Positions 1 through 8,665 of a DNA stretch of 64,000 nucleotides are shown here, in pieces (position 1 is the stretch's first letter; the number at the start of each line of letters is the position of its first letter). A program made the position numbers and the translations under genes. The stretch lies in assembly GCA_020633975.1 (NCBI GenBank), contig JACKCR010000008.1:263107-327106 (forward strand). The letters are read 5' to 3'. The stretch comes from Candidatus Eiseniibacteriota bacterium. Lineage in GTDB: Bacteria > Eisenbacteria > RBG-16-71-46 > CAIMUX01. Below the pieces are notes generated by a model that was given only the letters and a program-made list of their open reading frames with translations, did no database searches and had not been told where the DNA came from.

Positions 1-3000
1 TCCGGTCTAGCTCGAACGGCGCCGCGAGCATGCGGAACTCGTCCCGAGGCGGGAAGGGGACGGGCAAGTGGCCCGAGATCCGGAGGCGATTCGGAAGGTC
101 CTCCGTTCCGTGAGACACCCGCATCTGAAGCGCTTCATCGAAGTAGGTGAGGTAGTACTCGACGCCGCGCACGGTGGATGCCGAGGCATCGAAGGTAGAC
201 GTCCACACATCGCCTCGCCGCTCGAAGCTCGGGACTTGCAGGTACCCGAACGTCCCAGGAACGCGATACCAACCTTCGAGCTCCGATACCGTCCCGGCAG
301 CAGTCACGACTTCGATCTCCGCGACGCCGTCGCCACTCACGAGACGGACATCCTCGACCTTCGGGTCGCAGATGTTCGGCTCGCACGCAGAGTCCTCTCC
401 GAGGAACGTTCCCTCACACAAGTCTTCACGCGTGACCTGGCATTCGTGACTCGAAGTGCAGCAAGCGCCGATCGGAATGCAGGTCGTAGGTTCACACGTC
501 GAGGCATCTCCGTGGTACGTACCGGAACATGCCGACTCGGTCGAGATCGAACACGTGCCGACCTCCGAACAGCAGGCGCCGACAGGGTCACAGGAGACGG
601 CGTCGCAAGTCGCGCCCTCCCCCCAAGACAATCCGCCCGACGGCGTGCACTCGTCCTCTTCGGTGATCTGGCAGGTCCCGTCCGGAAAACAGCAGGCCCC
701 CGGTCGAGGACAGGGCGAGGGTACGCAGTGGGTACCGTCGCCCTCATAGTCACCGGCACAGACAGATTCCACCGAGAGGACGCAGTCACCATTGGAGAGA
801 CAGCACGCACCGACGGCTGGGCACTGTCCCGGCGCGCATCCCGCGCCCTCTTCCCACTCCACGCCGCCGGAGCCGAAGCAGTTCGCCTCCGTGGAGAGAG
901 AGCAGCTCCCATCAACGGCACAGCACGCGCCCAAGGGAAGGCAAGCCGCATCGCCACACTCGACGCCCTCGGTCCAAGAGAAACCGCCGGACCCGAAGCA
1001 TCCGGACTCACCGACGAGCTCACACGAACCATCGGCATAGCAACAGGCTCCCACCGGTAGCCTCACATCGGCGAACGCATCGAGTCGCTGGCAATCCGCA
1101 CCGAGGTCGAGCGCACACAAAAGGAACCCCTCCTCGTAGGCCGTCAGTTCCACCTCGAACTGTTGCGATTCGCCCGATCCCAAGTCGTAGCTGCGCGCAC
1201 CGATGAACCGGAATCCGGAGCAATTGGCGGAGACCTGTCCGTGGAGGCGTCCCTCACCGCGGTTCGTGATCCGGAAACTCCTCTGCACCACCGCGTGAAG
1301 GGCGACTTCTCCGAAGTCGAGTGCCTCCACATCGACGTCGCAGAGGGGAGGATCTCCCCCGGAACCGACGGCATCGATCCCATCACAGCCTCCGGAAAGC
1401 GAGATCTCGCAGTCCGTACTCCCGAAGGCACGCGGCGCGAACCGAACCATGATGCTCTTCGACTCCCCTGCGCGAAGCTCGTACGACGCATCGCCGATGA
1501 TTTCGTACGCGTCACAGCTCTCGCTCGCGTTTCCTTGCAAGGTTCCGCCACCCGCGTTGCTGACGACGAACTCCAAGTCGCGACTCGTCCCGGGGAGTAC
1601 CGTTCCAAACCGCAGTACGGAGGGCGAAACGCCACAGATCGGTCCGTTGCCAATGCCGTGCACGGTGATCGGAGCGCAGGAGACTCCCGCATCGAGAGTG
1701 CAAGTAACGACTCCGGAACGGTCCGGAACGAATCGCACGAAGACTTCCCGCGACTGGCCGGGACCGAGGTTGTAGTGCGGGTCCCCAACGAAGAAGAACG
1801 ACGCACACGAGCTGCTCACCTCTCCGACGAGGTGCCCTCCCCCTACGTTCTCGATGAAGAACGAGGCATCGGCGAACTGCCCCAGGTCTACGACTCCGAA
1901 GTCGATCTCCGAGGTGCTGAGCTGACAGGCCGGAGCCCTTTGCCCGACACCGGAGAGCCCGACGGGCGGACAGCCTTCCGTGAAGGAAACCTCACACTCG
2001 AAGCTGCCCTCTTCCGTCGGTTGGAACACGAGACCGAGTAGCAAGACTTCACCAGCACCGAGATCGTAGGGCACCGTCGTCCGCAGACGTTCCTGAGCAA
2101 CCGGAGCAGAGCTCGTCTCGTCGAGCGGAGCGAGCAGTCCGGCAACGAGCGCAAACGACTCGCAGTCCAGCGACACCTCTCCAGCGAGTCGCGATCCCCC
2201 CGCATTCTCGAGGCGCAGTGTGGTGACGGATGTCTCGCCTAGCGGAACCGTCCCGAAGTTCCATTCGTCAAACGAGAGCGCGCACTCCGGCGGGTCGTCC
2301 ACAGTCGCGTGAATCGAGACCGGCGGGCAGTCGTCTCCGGACGCACCCATCTCGATCTCGGCATCGACTGATCCCAGACGATCCGCCACCAGCTCGAGCG
2401 CGATCTCGAGCTCCTGCCCACCGGCCAATGAGTAGGAGAGTGTGGTCCCGCCGGTGGCGACGAAACGGTACAGGGACGCAGTGGAGTCCATGGGCACGAT
2501 CGTCGCGAGCCCGGCGAGTACGTCACCACCATCATTGGCCAAAGTGAAGTGAGTCTCGGCCGTCGACCCGAGCGGAACGAGGCCGAGATCGAGTTCAGTC
2601 GGCTCGATCCGGCAGACCGGACCCTCGACCCCAAAGCCACGCAGGGTGTATTCGGAGCAGCCGTCCCCCCGCAGGCGGCAGATTACGCCGCCCAAACCGC
2701 TCGGCGTGTATCGAACGTCGAAGTCGCGGAAGCCGCCGGGTGGGATCGCATAGGTTGGATCGCCCAGGAGTTCGAAGTCGTCACAGTCGAAAAGGAAGGT
2801 TCCGAGGAGATCCGAGCCGCCATAGTTCGTAACGCGGAACGATTCGACGAGACTCGAGCCGAGGGCAACGTTGCCGAAGTCGAGAAAGGTGGGAGTGATC
2901 AGGCAGACCGGCGCGCGAACACCCGTGCCTTGGGCGAGGAGATCCTCGCAGGCGGTGCCGAGATCGATCACACACTCGGACTCGTCCTCCGTCTCCGGGA

Positions 3001-3982
3001 TGTACCGCACCGTGAAGGTCTGCGACTCGCCGCCTTGGATGTTGTAGCCGCCGGTTCCTACGAGGACGAACTCGGCACAGCTCAGCCTCACCGTACCGGA
3101 CAGCGTGCCGCTCCCAGTGTTCTCGATGGTGAACGTGCGGTCTTCCGGCGTCCCGAGCACGACGTCCCCGAACTGGAGGTCGGCGGGAGTGACGAGACAC
3201 TCCGGAGTCTGCTCACCCACGCCTGTCACCGTGACGTTGTCGCACTCCGAGCCTGTGTCGATGACGCAAGCAGACGTGCCGAGGGCCGACGGACGGAAAC
3301 GAACCGTGACCAGCTGCTCCTCGCCGGCCTCCAGCTCCCAACTCCCACCAGAGACGACGGTAAACGCCCCACAGTCCGCGGCGCTGCCGACGAGGAGCCC
3401 ATCCCCCGCGTTCCGTACCGCGAACGAGCGGTCCCGGAACTGACCCAAGCCGATCGAACCGAAGTCGAGATGCGTGGGAGATACGAGACAGACCGGTTCC
3501 GCGGCACTCCCTTCTCCGATCAGGTGGGGACCGTCACACACCGTGCCGTCGACTTGGCACTCGTACCCGCCGGTCGTGATCGGACGGAAGCGAACCGTGA
3601 ACGGGGCACTCTCACCTGGCTCCAAGTCGTACGTCGTTCCGCTGACCAGCTGGAACCCTTCACACGACTCACTGAAGCTGCCCGTTGCGCGCACGTAGCC
3701 GTCGTTCCGAACGACGAACTCGAGGTTCCGTGACGTGTTCACCGTGATCCGACCGAAGTCGAGTACGGTCGGCTCCAAGCTGCAGATCGGTACACACGGG
3801 TTCGGGTCGCAGGGAATCCCATCGCCCAGATACTCGCCGCCGATGAGAAGGCAACCCGACGACGTCGTCTGGACGCAGCCACCCGTAATGCAGCATGCGC
3901 CCTCCGCCAGGGCTTCGCTCGCCACGCCGAAGAGGAACAGACACAGTACGAGTAGGAGCCCGGCCGGTCTCGTCATGCTCAT
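1..3982 (-). CDS. giant secreted ASH (choice-of-anchor D) and six-cysteine GACC-repeat protein, C-terminus off the window
   Basis: The frame is open from the ATG at 3982 to the left edge, so at least 1327 residues are present and the end is missing. Residues 1-23 form a signal peptide ending at a LAEG-type site. One GACC module (two adjacent Cys, then four spaced Cys, ending DPNPC) follows at about 24-60. Nine tandem ASH/choice-of-anchor-D Ig-like domains of about 100 residues then run to about 970, each starting with a pattern like PxxLDFGxVxLG and holding one conserved Cys pair. Six more GACC modules lie at about 977-1200, followed by an unassigned beta-rich region. The start is four bases after the VOC gene's stop, so the two are probably co-transcribed; no strong ribosome site is visible. 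ASH-type repeats usually act as extracellular or scaffold modules. A surface or secreted structural role is inferred and the ligand is unknown. The same GACC module recurs in the protein at 55281-61550. Confidence 0.85.
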   Translation of the reverse strand, partial: MSMTRPAGLLLVLCLFLFGVASEALAEGACCITGGCVQTTSSGCLLIGGEYLGDGIPCDPNPCVPICSLEPTVLDFGRITVNTSRNLEFVVRNDGYVRATGSFSESCEGFQLVSGTTYDLEPGESAPFTVRFRPITTGGYECQVDGTVCDGPHLIGEGSAAEPVCLVSPTHLDFGSIGLGQFRDRSFAVRNAGDGLLVGSAADCGAFTVVSGGSWELEAGEEQLVTVRFRPSALGTSACVIDTGSECDNVTVTGVGEQTPECLVTPADLQFGDVVLGTPEDRTFTIENTGSGTLSGTVRLSCAEFVLVGTGGYNIQGGESQTFTVRYIPETEDESECVIDLGTACEDLLAQGTGVRAPVCLITPTFLDFGNVALGSSLVESFRVTNYGGSDLLGTFLFDCDDFELLGDPTYAIPPGGFRDFDVRYTPSGLGGVICRLRGDGCSEYTLRGFGVEGPVCRIEPTELDLGLVPLGSTAETHFTLANDGGDVLAGLATIVPMDSTASLYRFVATGGTTLSYSLAGGQELEIALELVADRLGSVDAEIEMGASGDDCPPVSIHATVDDPPECALSFDEWNFGTVPLGETSVTTLRLENAGGSRLAGEVSLDCESFALVAGLLAPLDETSSAPVAQERLRTTVPYDLGAGEVLLLGLVFQPTEEGSFECEVSFTEGCPPVGLSGVGQRAPACQLSTSEIDFGVVDLGQFADASFFIENVGGGHLVGEVSSSCASFFFVGDPHYNLGPGQSREVFVRFVPDRSGVVTCTLDAGVSCAPITVHGIGNGPICGVSPSVLRFGTVLPGTSRDLEFVVSNAGGGTLQGNASESCDAYEIIGDASYELRAGESKSIMVRFAPRAFGSTDCEISLSGGCDGIDAVGSGGDPPLCDVDVEALDFGEVALHAVVQRSFRITNRGEGRLHGQVSANCSGFRFIGARSYDLGSGESQQFEVELTAYEEGFLLCALDLGADCQRLDAFADVRLPVGACCYADGSCELVGESGCFGSGGFSWTEGVECGDAACLPLGACCAVDGSCSLSTEANCFGSGGVEWEEGAGCAPGQCPAVGACCLSNGDCVLSVESVCAGDYEGDGTHCVPSPCPRPGACCFPDGTCQITEEDECTPSGGLSWGEGATCDAVSCDPVGACCSEVGTCSISTESACSGTYHGDASTCEPTTCIPIGACCTSSHECQVTREDLCEGTFLGEDSACEPNICDPKVEDVRLVSGDGVAEIEVVTAAGTVSELEGWYRVPGTFGYLQVPSFERRGDVWTSTFDASASTVRGVEYYLTYFDEALQMRVSHGTEDLPNRLRISGHLPVPFPPRDEFRMLAAPFELDR

Positions 3983-3986
3983 CCAA

Positions 3987-4394
3987 TCAGACTCGGTCCA
4001 ACGGTTCACGATCGGACCACACAGCGAGTACGTTCCCTTCCGGATCCTGGAAGTGGAACCGGCGTCCGCCTGGGAACGGGAAGATGTCCCGAACCACACG
4101 TCCCCCTTCGTCACGGACTCGCTGACGCGTGCCCTCGAGATCCCTCGAAAACAGGATCACGAGAGGCGCGAACGGCTCGGGCTTTCGCTCTGCCACCTCG
4201 GTCTTCGCGAAGCCGCCATTGAGTCGTCCGTCCGAGAAGCTCAGGTACGAGTCGCCCCAAGCCTCGAACGTCCATCCGAGTGCGCGCTCGTAGAACTGGC
4301 GCGCCCGACCCAAGTCGATAGCAACGAACTCCACATAGTCGATTGCGTGATCCGGCGTATTGGTTTCCATGCTGTCATTCCCTTGATGAGCCAT
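3987..4394 (-). CDS. VOC (glyoxalase/bleomycin-resistance fold) family protein
   Basis: This 135-residue protein is one vicinal-oxygen-chelate unit. Its N-terminal strand and helix read VEFVAIDLGRARQFYERALGW, and the C-terminal strand carries the family hallmark FQDPEGNVLAVWS. The length is that of a single-domain VOC protein, which normally dimerises to form the metal site. The substrate cannot be told from sequence. The ATG at 4394 is preceded by AGGAG; an alternative ATG lies eight codons later at 4370. It sits 66 bases downstream of the ParB-like gene and four bases upstream of the giant ASH protein, on the same strand. No functional link with either is evident. Confidence 0.85.
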   Translation of the reverse strand: MAHQGNDSMETNTPDHAIDYVEFVAIDLGRARQFYERALGWTFEAWGDSYLSFSDGRLNGGFAKTEVAERKPEPFAPLVILFSRDLEGTRQRVRDEGGRVVRDIFPFPGGRRFHFQDPEGNVLAVWSDREPLDRV

Positions 4395-4460
4395 GATCTC
4401 CTGCGCGAGCCCGTCCTGGTGGGGCGCAGAGGTCGATGTCTACGCTGCTGGTCGTCGCCG

Positions 4461-5591
4461 CTACTCGTCGTCCGAAGCAACGGCCGCTACCAGCGCCAGG
4501 TCTCCCGGACGTACGGAACCGAGATCGAACTTCTTTGCCGACGCCACCATCCTCGTCAGCGCGGCCCCTAGGGCCATCGGCGGCGCGGCCTCTCCCTTCT
4601 TCGCGCGATGGAAGCGCACCGGATTGATCCGGGCCACGACGAGGTTCCTCAGGTACGGCGACTTGAACCCCCGGTCCTGGAGACCATCGACGATCCCTTT
4701 GACCAAACCGTCGATCTCGACCAGTCGAGACGCGTATCCCGCTCGATCCCTCAAGCTGACCGGAAGCGCTCGGTCCGAAAAGCGATCCACCTTCTTGAGG
4801 AGAGGACTGTACGCCCCTCCCGCGAACCGGCCGTTCTCCTTGTAGACGCACCCCAAAGTGAGGAGCTCCGGAGCTTCGAACTCGACGGCGAACTGCGATT
4901 CCTTCGCGCGCGGCTTCCGCACCGCGAGCTCTTCGGCCATCCGGATGACCTCGAGGCTTCGGTCCTTGAGATTGTGCGCCTTCTCCGTGTTGAGAGCGAG
5001 GATCTTGAACGCCAGATCCTCGTCGGGAGAGACGAGCGCCGTGATCTGCCTGAGTCCGAGCACCTTGGCTGCCGCCAGACGATGACGTCCGTTCGGAGTC
5101 CAGAGCCGTCCGTCCACTCCCCGGACGACGATCAGCGGATCGAGGAACGAACCACTCTCTTCGATCTTCTGCGCCAACCGCTTGGTATGCGTCGGAGAGA
5201 GATCCCGCTGGAACGGGGTCGGCTCGACGGCAGAAAGCGGGAGAGACGCGAGCAGGATCGGCCGCCCCGAAAGCGGCTCGCGGTACGCGCCCAGCGCGGC
5301 CCCACCCGCCGCATCAACCTCCGCGACGAGCGGAGCGACTCCCGCGTCGTCCAGACCGAGCCGGATCTGCGAGGCATCGAGACCCCGCTTCTCCTTGCTC
5401 GGGGTCAGCCGCTTCGCGCTACTCGCCCGACGCGCGGCTGGAGTCTTGCGGGCCGTCTTGGTCGAGGCGCGCTTCGAGACCTTCTTGGAGGTCTTGGACC
5501 CCGCGGACGCCTTGGAAGTCTTTGGCGTCTTCTTGGACGACGTCACGGACCCTGCAGCCTTCTTCGCTGCTTTCGTCGACTTAGGTGGCAT
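4461..5591 (-). CDS. ParB/Srx N-terminal domain protein with basic Lys/Ala-rich tail
   Basis: The protein is 376 residues from the ATG at 5591; an ATG three codons earlier (5600) is equally possible. Residues 1-70 are a low-complexity Lys/Ala/Ser/Thr tail resembling histone-like DNA-binding tails. Residues about 115-215 match the ParB/sulfiredoxin-type domain, with the Q-R-D-L-S start and the NGRHRLAAAK motif at about 167-176 in the position of ParB's nucleotide-binding box. The remaining 160 residues are helical and lack the standard ParB dimerisation sequence. No parA is adjacent, so this is more likely an orphan ParB-fold DNA-binding or CTPase-like protein than the chromosome-partition ParB. 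The gene is divergent from the sigma factor at 5981. Confidence 0.75.
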   Translation of the reverse strand: MPPKSTKAAKKAAGSVTSSKKTPKTSKASAGSKTSKKVSKRASTKTARKTPAARRASSAKRLTPSKEKRGLDASQIRLGLDDAGVAPLVAEVDAAGGAALGAYREPLSGRPILLASLPLSAVEPTPFQRDLSPTHTKRLAQKIEESGSFLDPLIVVRGVDGRLWTPNGRHRLAAAKVLGLRQITALVSPDEDLAFKILALNTEKAHNLKDRSLEVIRMAEELAVRKPRAKESQFAVEFEAPELLTLGCVYKENGRFAGGAYSPLLKKVDRFSDRALPVSLRDRAGYASRLVEIDGLVKGIVDGLQDRGFKSPYLRNLVVARINPVRFHRAKKGEAAPPMALGAALTRMVASAKKFDLGSVRPGDLALVAAVASDDE

Positions 5592-5980
5592 CGGACCCAT
5601 CCTGTAAACCACTGGGGGACAACCGCATCTGCGTCTCCCGACCCAGTAGATCGGGACCCGCCTCACAGAGGAGGGAGTCTACACAAGGTCGATCCGATCC
5701 AGAAACTCCGACTCGCCCGCCCGAAATGTGACCGTACCGCAACGTTCTGGGTCTCTTGGGCAACGCCCTCATTGGATTCAGAGGAACGGGCCCGTAGCCG
5801 ATTTCGCAACTCGTCGAGCAGCTTCTGTATTGCGGGCCCGTTCCGCATGTCTCGGGCGGAGAAAGCACTGGACCCGATCGGCCGGCCGGGCCTAACTATC
5901 CGGGTCGTCGACTCGGCCGAGAGTCAGACGTCGTTCCGACTCGATGGACCAGGTGCAGTCACCGCCTCTGACGAGGGTGT
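5592..5980. other. divergent intergenic region with a 12-bp inverted repeat
   Basis: This 389-base stretch between the ParB-like gene and the ECF sigma gene holds no convincing gene. It contains a perfect 12-bp inverted repeat (5783-5794 and 5833-5844). A 61-codon minus-strand frame (5848-5663) begins within the repeat region, but it has no good ribosome site and no recognisable fold. Confidence 0.5.
5783..5844. repeat. inverted repeat, 12-bp arms, 38-nt spacer
   Basis: GGAACGGGCCCG at 5783-5794 is repeated exactly in inverse orientation at 5833-5844. Each arm contains the self-complementary octamer CGGGCCCG, so each could itself be a dimeric protein site. The position in a divergent promoter region suggests an operator pair; a structured RNA is the alternative. 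Confidence 0.6.
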
Positions 5981-6592
5981 ATGAATCGCCGCTTCCCAAA
6001 AGTCGATCCGAACGACCCAGACGAGGTCTTGGTGGAGCAGGCAAAGAACGCCGTGCCGGGAGACTCCCGGGCATTCGAGACTCTGGTCCGTCGACACAAA
6101 GGTCACGTGAAGGCGAACTGCAGGTCGCTCTCCGGATCAGAGTCCGACGCAGAGGACTTGGCCCAGGAAGTCTTCGTCAAGACGTACTTCGCCCTCCGCC
6201 GCTTCGAGGGCCGTTCCAAGTTCAAGACCTGGGTTCAGCGGATCAAGATCAACCATTGCCTCAACTTCCTCCGCAAGAAGAAGGGGAAGTCGTTTCTCGA
6301 CATCGACGATCCGGTGACGCAAACCGAGCCCGACCTCCGCGTGCACGAATCCGCTACCAAGGCGACTGAGGCGCTCGGAACGCAGGAGCTCGTCCAGGAG
6401 ATCCTCGAGACCCTGCCCGACACACTCCGGGTGCCGCTCACGATGTGCGACATGGACGGCCATTCGTACCAAGAGATCGCGGACTCGCTCGGGATCGGGC
6501 TCTCGGCGACGAAGATGAGGATCAAGCGAGGCCGCGAGGAGTTTCGGCGGCGATTCGAAGAACGCAACGCAGAGTTGGCAGGAGTGGAGTAA
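5981..6592 (+). CDS. ECF-family RNA polymerase sigma factor (RpoE-like)
   Basis: This 203-residue protein has the two-domain layout of sigma-70 family ECF factors. Region 2 is at about 30-105, with the DAEDLAQEVFVKTY core-binding and -10 recognition helix and the FKTWVQRIKINHCLNFLRKKK segment. Region 4 is at about 140-195, with the SYQEIADSLGIGLSATKMRIKRG helix-turn-helix for -35 recognition. GAGGGTGT precedes the ATG at 5981. It is followed after 30 bases by a small acidic protein and then an MscS-like channel. A typical zinc-binding anti-sigma factor is not present; the small protein may take that place, but this is inference. Confidence 0.92.
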   Translation: MNRRFPKVDPNDPDEVLVEQAKNAVPGDSRAFETLVRRHKGHVKANCRSLSGSESDAEDLAQEVFVKTYFALRRFEGRSKFKTWVQRIKINHCLNFLRKKKGKSFLDIDDPVTQTEPDLRVHESATKATEALGTQELVQEILETLPDTLRVPLTMCDMDGHSYQEIADSLGIGLSATKMRIKRGREEFRRRFEERNAELAGVE

Positions 6593-6622
6593 GAAGGAAA
6601 GCGGGTCGGCGGAAAGACAGAC

Positions 6623-6931
6623 ATGAGTGACGACCACAGCAAGCCGCCGTCGAACGGTGTCGACGATTCGGAAGAGATGGGCGACGAGGATCTCGGCACG
6701 CCCCTGTCCGAACTCTTCGACTTCGAGATCGAGACCGGTGATGAGTTCCTGACCGGAGTCCGGAGACGGATCGACCGTCGTGAGATGGCCGCAACCGCCC
6801 TGGACCTTTCTCTGGTCAACGCCGGACAGGTGATCTGGAGCTACCTGGAGATGTTCCTGGAGACGCTCTTCTCCAAGAACGGTGCTCCCGGCGGCCCACC
6901 CCATGGACCGCGTGACAGGAAGGATTCCTGA
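6623..6931 (+). CDS. small acidic protein between sigma factor and channel, possible sigma-linked regulator
   Basis: This 102-residue protein has no recognised domain. It has a strongly acidic N-terminal half (residues 14-45), a helix with RRRIDRREMAATALDLSLVNAG at about 47-68, an amphipathic stretch IWSYLEMFLETLF, and a Gly/Pro-rich tail. It has no signal peptide. Its stop overlaps the start of the MscS-like gene (TGATG at 6929-6933), so translation is probably coupled. The position immediately after an ECF sigma gene suggests an anti-sigma or adaptor role, but nothing in the sequence proves it. Confidence 0.7.
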   Translation: MSDDHSKPPSNGVDDSEEMGDEDLGTPLSELFDFEIETGDEFLTGVRRRIDRREMAATALDLSLVNAGQVIWSYLEMFLETLFSKNGAPGGPPHGPRDRKDS

Positions 6932-7752
6932 TGGACGAGTCGTTCTCCCTTCAGTCGACGATCGCGGATGTACTGCACAGTCTCAGCTCCGCAGTGAGCG
7001 CACTGGCACCGCGGATCCTCACCGCGGTAGTGGTGATCCTCATCGGGTACCTCGCTGCCAAGGTGACGGAGAAGGCACTGCGCGGAGCCCTGACCAAGAT
7101 CCGGTTCGACGCGCTTCTCGAGAAGATCGGAATCACCGCGGCGCTCAAGCGGGTGGGCCTTCATGGCTCCCCCTCGCAAGCGCTGGCCCGGATCGTCTAC
7201 TACCTCCTCGTCGTGCTCTTCGTCCAGAGCGCAACCGAATCGGTCGGGCTGACGGCGATTTCCGGCGCAATCCAGGCGTTCTTCGGCTACCTCCCGAACG
7301 TGATCGCCGCGCTCATCGTGATCCTGCTCGGCAGCGTCGTCGCCGAGTACGCATCCAAGGCCGTGACCCGTTCCGCCGAAGAGTCTGGGATCGATTACGC
7401 CGAGACCTTGGGTCGGATCGTCTCCGCCCTCGTCTTCTTCGTCGTGCTGGTCATGGCGGTTACGCAGCTCCAGATCGAGACGGACATCATCAAGTCCGTG
7501 GCGATCGTGCTCCTGGGAGGCGTGTCGCTCGGACTCGCTCTCTCCTTCGGACTCGGTACACGAGACATCACCCGCAACATCGTGGCCGGCTTCTACGCGC
7601 GGAAGATCTTCGACTCCGGTGAGACGATCGAAATGGGAGGCGTGAAAGGTACCCTGGTCTCGATCGCTCCGACCCAGACGATCGTCGAGGTCGGTGACGA
7701 GATCGTCTCCGTGCCGAACCACCTCTTCCTCGATACGGCGGTGAAGCAGTAG
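6931..7752 (+). CDS. MscS-like small-conductance mechanosensitive channel
   Basis: The protein has 273 residues. There are about five membrane segments: 24-45, 88-108, 112-135, 160-180 and 187-208. The third is Gly/Ala-rich, as in pore helices of the family. A short MscS beta domain follows at about 215-272, with the GETIEMGG..GTV-type motif and the VPNHLF signature that closes it. The C-terminal alpha/beta cage of E. coli MscS is absent, as in the shorter TM-helix-repeat members. It would sit in the inner membrane and relieve hypo-osmotic pressure. It is the last gene of the sigma operon, so channel expression may depend on that sigma factor. Confidence 0.85.
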   Translation: MDESFSLQSTIADVLHSLSSAVSALAPRILTAVVVILIGYLAAKVTEKALRGALTKIRFDALLEKIGITAALKRVGLHGSPSQALARIVYYLLVVLFVQSATESVGLTAISGAIQAFFGYLPNVIAALIVILLGSVVAEYASKAVTRSAEESGIDYAETLGRIVSALVFFVVLVMAVTQLQIETDIIKSVAIVLLGGVSLGLALSFGLGTRDITRNIVAGFYARKIFDSGETIEMGGVKGTLVSIAPTQTIVEVGDEIVSVPNHLFLDTAVKQ

Positions 7753-7791
7753 CTGACGGGGCCTCGCCGGAACTCTCGATTTCCTAGGTGG

Positions 7792-7821
7792 TTGCTGGCA
7801 CACCTACCGGCCGGGTAGAGT
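7792..7821 (+). promoter_or_regulatory. candidate sigma-70-type promoter for the PPOX/GNAT pair
   Basis: TTGCTG (7792-7797) and TAGAGT (7816-7821) are 18 bases apart. They lie 35 bases before the ATG at 7856, which is itself preceded by GGAAGGA. The match to the consensus is moderate. Confidence 0.4.
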
Positions 7822-7855
7822 CCTCTTCAGCGGACTCAAGACCCGGAAGGACGGT

Positions 7856-8122
7856 ATGGCGAAGTTCTCCGATCAGCTCACCGACTCCCACATCGAGTTC
7901 ATCGAAGCCCAGAAGATGTTCTTCGTCGCGACTGCACCCAGGGATGGACGGGTCGTTCCCTTCTACGAGTTCCTGTCTGCAAGGGACACACTCGTGCGTA
8001 CAGCCGAGTCAGTCGGGCCGGAGAAGATGCTCGCCTACCAACGGGAGAACAACGTCACTAGCATCGACGGCCTTCCAACGGGACTCTTCCCCGAGACTGG
8101 GAACGAAGCGGGGAACGCATGA
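7856..8122 (+). CDS. internally deleted pyridoxamine 5'-phosphate oxidase-like protein
   Basis: The 88-residue frame joins two ends of a normally 180-190-residue PPOX-family flavoprotein. Residues 1-32 match the family's N-terminus (FIEAQKMFFVATAP.DG). Residues 34-80 match its C-terminus (VPFYEF...RDTLVR...SIDGLP). The central FMN-binding split barrel, about 100 residues, is missing without a frameshift, with the junction near 7950-7960. The gene keeps a good ribosome site and overlaps the following GNAT start by ATGA (8119-8122), so expression coupling persists. It is unlikely to bind FMN; a decaying gene, a retained leader for coupling, or an assembly deletion are all possible. The family assignment rests on remembered motifs. 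Confidence 0.7.
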   Translation: MAKFSDQLTDSHIEFIEAQKMFFVATAPRDGRVVPFYEFLSARDTLVRTAESVGPEKMLAYQRENNVTSIDGLPTGLFPETGNEAGNA

Positions 8123-8628
8123 GTCCGACGGGCGACAGTGCCCTCGAGATCCGTCTTCTCGAACCCGAGCAGCGAGACGTCGCGCTCGCGCTCCGGCTCC
8201 ATCCGCACCAGCTCGATTGGGTTCCTGATGTGGCGGATTCACTCGCCCTGGTCGATCGACACGACAACGCAGATCCGTGGCTGTTCTGGGTGGGTGATGT
8301 CGCCGTCGGATTCTGCGCGGTCACTCACGGCGGAGCCACATCGAGTATCGGCGGCTTCCTCGTCGATCGAGATCATCAAGGGAAAGGGTACGGCAAGGCA
8401 GCGCTCGCGCTCGTCGTCGCAGATACGTTCCGGAGTCAGGCGAAGTGTGACTCCATCCTGCTCACCGTGCGGGAAGGGAACGATCCAGCGCGACAGCTCT
8501 ACGAGGGGTTCGGCTTCGTCGCCACAGAGCGCTGGCATCGCGGCGAGCGGATCTTCTCCCTGACACGTGCTCAGGCTAGGAAGGCGCTCGATCGGCTCCA
8601 AGCGAAACGGAAAGACGCAACGCCCTAG
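8119..8628 (+). CDS. GNAT family N-acetyltransferase
   Basis: The protein has 169 residues. The acetyl-CoA motif A is at about 78-95, with strand GGFLVDRDHQGKGYG giving the Q-x-x-G-x-G phosphate loop, and motif B NDPARQLYEGFGF is at about 122-134. This is the usual size of a single-domain GNAT. The substrate is unknown. The start overlaps the stop of the PPOX remnant by ATGA, which suggests translational coupling. Confidence 0.88.
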   Translation: MSPTGDSALEIRLLEPEQRDVALALRLHPHQLDWVPDVADSLALVDRHDNADPWLFWVGDVAVGFCAVTHGGATSSIGGFLVDRDHQGKGYGKAALALVVADTFRSQAKCDSILLTVREGNDPARQLYEGFGFVATERWHRGERIFSLTRAQARKALDRLQAKRKDATP

Positions 8629-8665
8629 CAGAGCTGGTCATTGCCGGCTGAGGCCGCCTGCGGAC

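Noticed and set aside
68-3733. Long plus-strand open frames (68-1060, 1163-2041, 2549-3733)
   Set aside because: They lie antisense to the continuous minus-strand gene of ASH and GACC domains. Their translations are Arg/Glu-rich without any domain, as expected for shadows in GC-rich DNA.
5663-5848. 61-codon minus-strand small ORF
   Set aside because: No ribosome site and no domain. Its start overlaps an arm of the inverted repeat, and its 3' end runs up to the ParB-like gene.
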